Positions 60,380-64,000 of a stretch of 64,000 bases of DNA are shown one piece after another. The notes below the pieces were generated by a model. That model was not told where the DNA came from and searched no databases. It worked only from the letters and a program-made list of their open reading frames with translations. Origin of the DNA: CAWCPR01 sp963797475 (lineage in GTDB: Bacteria > Chloroflexota > Anaerolineae > Anaerolineales > UBA4823); contig CAWCPR010000001.1 of NCBI GenBank assembly GCA_963797475.1, forward strand, positions 2,790,001 to 2,854,000, read 5' to 3'. Each line of letters opens with the position of its first letter. Within the stretch, counting starts at the first letter, position 1. The position numbers and the translations under genes are program-made.

Positions 60380-61216
60380 GTGCCCCAATCGCGTAAATAC
60401 AGGTAATCATAACCGACCGTGCGGTTGCTCAGTTTGGCGATGGGCGGCAGCACGCGCTTGAAATGATTACGCCGCACGCGCTCGACCACCCGGCTCACAA
60501 ATATCTCTGAAAACCCGGCCTCGATGCAGTCCTCCGGGCTGTAACGCTGGTCCACCAGCAGATAAAGCAGCCTGTCAACCTCTTCGTACGTGAATCCGAG
60601 CTCGTCCTCGTCCGTTTGACCCAGCCACAAGTCGGCGGTGGGCGGCTTCTGGATGATAACATCCGGCACGCGCAGGGCCCGGGCGAGCTGGCGTACCTGG
60701 GTTTTGTATAAATCGCCGTTTGGGTTGATGGCGCAGGCCGAGTCGCCGTACAGGGTGGTGTAGCCGAGCAGGATCTCGGTCTTGTTGCCGGTGCCGATCA
60801 CCAGGCCGTTGAAGGCCATGGATTGGTCGTAGAGGACGATCATGCGGGCGCGCGCCATAGCGTTGCCGCGCCGCACACTGTCGGCCTCCGCAAATCGTTC
60901 GAAGAGCGGGTCGACCATAGCGGTGATCTCGACGGTTAATGACTGCACGCCCAATTCCCGGATCACCAGTTGAGCGTGCTCGAGCGACTCCGGCGAGGAG
61001 CTGCGGTAGGGCATGCACACTGCCAGGACATTCTCAGGGCCGAGCGCCAGGGCTGCCAGGTAACAGGAAAGGGCCGAATCGACTCCGCCGGAAAGCCCGA
61101 TGATGCCATGCGTGAATCCGAGCGCGGTGGGTTTCGGAATGGATGAATCCGGTCAGGATGGTGCGCGCTAAATCCGTATTGATGGTCAGATCGGTGTTTG
61201 CGTGAATCGTTTGCAT
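60376..61216 (-). pseudogene. nadE: NH3-dependent NAD+ synthase with one frameshift
   Basis: The start MQTIHANTDLTINTDLARTI is in one frame; after HRA the frame shifts, and the second frame carries GFTHGIIGLSGGVDSALSCYLAAL (PP-loop SGGVDS), VLAVCMPYRSSS, VIGTGNKTEILLGY and AINPNGDLYKTQV to the end. Removing one base at about 61118-61121 gives a complete synthetase of about 280 residues without an amidase domain. NadE makes NAD from deamido-NAD and ATP and is normally essential, so either another copy exists or this base is an error. Confidence 0.85.
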
Positions 61217-61289
61217 ACTGGGTCGAGGCGTAAGCTGGCGCCAGTCTCGGGCATCCTGAAGTGCAGCCTGGTGAGGCGCCCATTTCAAA

Positions 61290-61315
61290 GGGCGGCCCTT
61301 ACCGGGCGGCCCTTA
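61290..61315. repeat. Direct repeat of a 12-bp palindromic unit
   Basis: GGGCGGCCCTTA occurs at 61290-61301 and 61304-61315. With flanking AA each unit forms AAGGGC-G-GCCCTT. It lies between the UspA stop and the NadE start and may act as a terminator or mRNA stabiliser for uspA. Confidence 0.5.
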
Positions 61316-61394
61316 TTGAGCGTGCGAGTATTATACTCCTGCCCGCAGGTTGATCTGGGAGCCTGTTGAAATTTCTGCCTGCCTGGCAAATTCC

Positions 61395-61853
61395 TCAGGG
61401 TTGGATTACATCCAGGACTTTTCCATCTTGCAAGATGATAAACTCGACGCCGGTCTCCAGGCTGAGCTCCTTGCCCAGCTCCCGTATGTAGTCGATGGTG
61501 GTAACGCCGGTGCTCTCCGTTGAGCTGCCCAGGACGACGATGGCGATGTTCTGCTCGCGAATCACCTCCTTCAAAACTTCACGGAAAACGCCGCGCTCGA
61601 CGGCGATCTGGGCAGAGACGCCGGCTTTTTCGGCCCGCTCCTGGGCCATCGTGAGGATGAAATCGCCCATCTCATCCAGCTCGGTTTCGATATCGACCAC
61701 GACGGGCCGCGCAGTCAGGCCGAGGTAACGGACATTTGAGACGTAAAGAAATATCAATTCAGCCTGGCGTTCTTTCGCCAGTGCAACCGCCCAGTCCTGG
61801 TTCGGGTAGCTGGCCTTGCCTCCACGCGTTGGGCAGAGTATTTTTTCCGTCAT
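61395..61853 (-). CDS. Universal stress protein (UspA family)
   Basis: About 152 residues, one Usp domain: KILCPTRGGKASYPNQDWAVALAKERQAELIFLYVS at the start and a C-terminal IVVLGSSTESTGVTTIDYIRELGKEL, where the nucleotide loop reads GSSTESTG instead of the ATP-binding G-2x-G-9x-GS. It therefore may not bind ATP in the usual way. The ATG at 61853 has a GGGAG site. It lies 42 bases after the transporter gene in the same direction. Confidence 0.88.
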   Translation of the reverse strand: MTEKILCPTRGGKASYPNQDWAVALAKERQAELIFLYVSNVRYLGLTARPVVVDIETELDEMGDFILTMAQERAEKAGVSAQIAVERGVFREVLKEVIREQNIAIVVLGSSTESTGVTTIDYIRELGKELSLETGVEFIILQDGKVLDVIQP

Positions 61854-61898
61854 TGTGCAATTCTCCCGTTGTCGTTCACGCAATTGCCTCGCCTCGGT

Positions 61899-63701
61899 TC
61901 AGAAGCGGATCAGCAGCCACAGAAATCCCACGGTTAATGTCAGGTAGGTGACCGGCAGGCCGATTTTCAAAAATTGTGCGAAAGAGATCGGGCTGTCCGT
62001 CTGCCCGGTGATGCCAGCGGTCACGAGGTTGGCTTCTCCGCCGATCAGCAGGCCGTTGCCGCCCATTGCGGCGCCCATGGAGAGCGCATAATAGAGCATA
62101 TTGCTATTCGCTCCGGGGATGGTGGTTGTCAGAAACTTGACGATTGGCAGCATGGAGGCCGTCAGGGGGATGTTGGCGATGGCAGTCGAGACAGTGCCAA
62201 CGCCAAAGATCACGACAAAGGCCGCCAGCACCAGGTTTTGGCCGACCAGCTCGCTCATGCCGACCGCGATCAGGCTGATCAGGCCCACTTCCTGGATGGC
62301 TCCAACGACGATGAAAAGGGCCATGAAGAACACCAGTGTAGTCCAATCGACGGCTTTGATCATTTGATGGACGTCGGGTTTCAACCAGACCAGCAGAAGC
62401 GTCGCCCCAGCCAGGGCCGGCACCGCCGGGACCATATGCACCCGCTCGCCCAGGATAAAACCAAGCAAAACCAGGAGAAATACCACCCCGGATTTCAGCA
62501 GGCTCTTTGGGTCTTCCAGCCGGGCGTTTTCTTTCAGCTTGCCGTACAGCTTGGGTGAAATGCCGCTGCTCTGCTTGCGGAACTCCTTGCGGTAGTAGTA
62601 CAGAACGAAACCCGCCATGGCAGCCAGGGCCAGGATCACGCCGGCCGTTTGGTTAATCAGGAAGTCGTTAAAGCCAATGCCGGCATAGGCGCCGATCAGA
62701 ATGTTTGTGGGAGTGCCCACCAGGGTGCTGATTCCGCCCACGTTGGAGGCCAGTACCTCGGGTATGATCAAGGCCAGCGGGTTGATGCCCAGCGCCAGGC
62801 CAATCTGCAGGCTGATCGGCGTCATCAGCAGCATGGTGGTGAAGTTATCCAGGAGGGCGGAGGCCAGGGCAGTGATACTCATTAAGATGATTGCAAGCAG
62901 CCAAAGTTTGCCGCGGCTCAACCGGTAAGCCTGGAAGGCCATCCACTGAAAGATGCCGGTGCCCTCGATGACGGCGATGATGATCATCATGCCCATGACC
63001 AGGAAGATCACCTCCCAGTTGATATAAGTCAGGCCGCGCTCAAAGCTAAATATGAAGAAATTCTCGTTGATTGCACCCAGCACATAGGAAACAATAAAAA
63101 GAGCGGAAAAACCCGCCAACGCAGCCGTGGTACTGTGCAGCACTTCGAAAGCGATCAGCAGCAAAACAGCGACGAAGACGAGTGTGGCGACCCAAAAACC
63201 GGCGCTGATGCGCCGCTCCAGGGTAATTTCCCCCAGACGGTAGATGCGCTCCTGAGCCAGGGTGTCCAGATCTTCTTTCTCCAGGGTGAAGATCTGGGTC
63301 TCGAAATGGGCGCGCTCGATCTTGATGTGCAGCGCCTGGGCCGGCAGCTCGGACACTTGCAAAGCCCAGCTTCCATCCTGCTGGCTCTCTGTTTCGGCGA
63401 TGGGTTGGCCGGCTTGAGGCGCGAGAGCCTGCACCCTGGCCTCAATTACCGGCTGCCCTTGCCCATCTTTCAACAGCCCGGAGATAATATACCCCTCTTG
63501 GGCGGCGATCGCCGTTCCGGACTGTCCGAACACGGTGAAGAAAGCCAGCCCAAGCCCGGCGATAAAGATAAGCATCGCCAGTTTCTGGCTTACGGAAATC
63601 CTGCCCGCTCCTGGCAGGCCAGCCAGCATCCGCCAAAAGCTCCTGAATTTCTTCTGTAATTTCTCTTTATTCGTTCCCCCGATCGTTTCCTTTTCTTTCA
63701 C
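61899..63701 (-). CDS. ArsB/NhaD-superfamily transporter with extracytoplasmic regulatory-like domain
   Basis: 600 residues. A first helix (KLAMLIFIAGLGLAFFTVFG) leads to a domain of about 90 residues outside the membrane with the carboxypeptidase-regulatory/SpaA-like pattern (YIISGLLKDGQGQPVIEARVQAL, DGSWALQVSELPA). From about 168 there are 12 or so helices of the ion-transporter superfamily with GGISTLVGTPTNILIGAYAG and GGNGLLIGGEANLVTAGIT as the two hairpin-loop motifs, as in P-protein and NhaD/ArsB proteins. Substrate could be Na+/H+ or an anion. The start overlaps the end of the upstream hydrolase by 35 bases. Confidence 0.88.
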   Translation of the reverse strand: MKEKETIGGTNKEKLQKKFRSFWRMLAGLPGAGRISVSQKLAMLIFIAGLGLAFFTVFGQSGTAIAAQEGYIISGLLKDGQGQPVIEARVQALAPQAGQPIAETESQQDGSWALQVSELPAQALHIKIERAHFETQIFTLEKEDLDTLAQERIYRLGEITLERRISAGFWVATLVFVAVLLLIAFEVLHSTTAALAGFSALFIVSYVLGAINENFFIFSFERGLTYINWEVIFLVMGMMIIIAVIEGTGIFQWMAFQAYRLSRGKLWLLAIILMSITALASALLDNFTTMLLMTPISLQIGLALGINPLALIIPEVLASNVGGISTLVGTPTNILIGAYAGIGFNDFLINQTAGVILALAAMAGFVLYYYRKEFRKQSSGISPKLYGKLKENARLEDPKSLLKSGVVFLLVLLGFILGERVHMVPAVPALAGATLLLVWLKPDVHQMIKAVDWTTLVFFMALFIVVGAIQEVGLISLIAVGMSELVGQNLVLAAFVVIFGVGTVSTAIANIPLTASMLPIVKFLTTTIPGANSNMLYYALSMGAAMGGNGLLIGGEANLVTAGITGQTDSPISFAQFLKIGLPVTYLTLTVGFLWLLIRF

Positions 63702-64000
63702 TGAGAATCCTTTCCATTTCGTGTTGCACCAACGATGTACGCTCGTCTCGCAGCAGCGGCAGGCGGGCGCGCGTGCGGTGCAATTGGTTCAGGTCGATCT
63801 CTGCGAATGTCAGGGCCTCCTCTTGGTAAGGCCCCTTCGCTACCAACTCCCCATTTGGGTCAAACAGAGTCGACCCACCCCAAAAACTTAAACCATCTTC
63901 ATACCCGACCCGGTTTGCATGGGCCACAAAAGCGGTGAACAGGCTGGCATAGGCGCGGTTGAGAAGCTCCACCCAGCGGGCCGATTCCAACTGCGGTTCG
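63667..64000 (-). CDS. Carbon-nitrogen hydrolase (nitrilase superfamily), C-terminal part
   Basis: The frame enters from the right edge and supplies about 110 residues: ESARWVELLNRAYASLFTAFVAHANRVGYEDGLSFWGGSTLFDPNG, then AKGPYQEEALTFAEIDLNQLHRTR, the usual end of the domain. In many genomes such a hydrolase sits beside an amidase-less nadE, as here. The catalytic Glu, Lys and Cys lie beyond the window. It overlaps the transporter start by 35 bases. Confidence 0.85.
   Translation of the reverse strand, partial: EPQLESARWVELLNRAYASLFTAFVAHANRVGYEDGLSFWGGSTLFDPNGELVAKGPYQEEALTFAEIDLNQLHRTRARLPLLRDERTSLVQHEMERILSERKGNDRGNE

Overview
The window looks like a chromosomal segment of an anaerobic or facultative member of the Chloroflexota (Anaerolineae-like). 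This is an inference from gene content and style: a substrate-binding lipoprotein with a Val/Glu/Lys-rich low-complexity linker right after the lipobox, an LCP-family protein, a slipin, paired small membrane proteins with a shared N-terminal fold, many YtrA-type GntR regulators, and leaderless-looking regulator genes. No rRNA, tRNA, CRISPR array, integrase or transposase was recognised.

Left part (1-18 kb): a phosphoesterase, a PLP aminotransferase and an ArsR/DUF2087 regulator coupled to a serine hydrolase. Then comes a coherent catabolic locus: an RpiR/SIS regulator, an opine-dehydrogenase-like gene carrying one frameshift, a 1238-residue protein joining a B12-binding/mutase-like region to a MutL (GlmL)-type ATPase, a complete Dpp/Opp-type ABC importer (lipoprotein, two permeases, two ATPases) and a C45-family Ntn hydrolase. 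I read this as uptake, deacylation or oxidation, and B12-dependent rearrangement of an unidentified amino-acid conjugate. It is the best candidate for an undescribed system.

Middle part (18-49 kb): an accessory region with short transcription units and many broken genes. Remnants include a geranylgeranyl-reductase-like C-terminus, a decayed YtrA-type ABC cassette, an AraC C-terminus, a SurE N-terminus, a TetR C-terminus facing a methyltransferase C-terminus, a response regulator without its N-terminus, half a glycosyltransferase and a scrap of a NadE amidase domain. Intact items include three consecutive RibD-C/DHFR-like proteins, an SRPBCC protein, a metallo-beta-lactamase-fold protein with a zinc ribbon, an ABC-ATPase/LytTR fusion divergent from a CPBP protease and ABC-2 permease, GPP34, a CoA-binding protein, a flavodoxin, GT1 and GT2 glycosyltransferases, two MarR regulators, a TetR regulator and another ABC exporter. 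Several regulators have clear promoters with matching inverted-repeat operators.

Right part (49-64 kb): housekeeping-type genes: a class V aminotransferase, a pair of related membrane proteins, RecD2 helicase, LCP transferase, ABC-F ATPase, MFS exporter, NH3-dependent NAD synthase (frameshifted), UspA, an ArsB/NhaD-type transporter with an extracytoplasmic domain, and the end of a carbon-nitrogen hydrolase.

Two cross-cutting observations matter. A 75-nt element occurs twice (about 88% identical, opposite orientation), both times just upstream of a start codon and with a covarying hairpin. And at least six otherwise well-preserved genes carry single-base indels, which means either recent gene decay or sequence error; the frameshift in nadE argues that at least some are errors.
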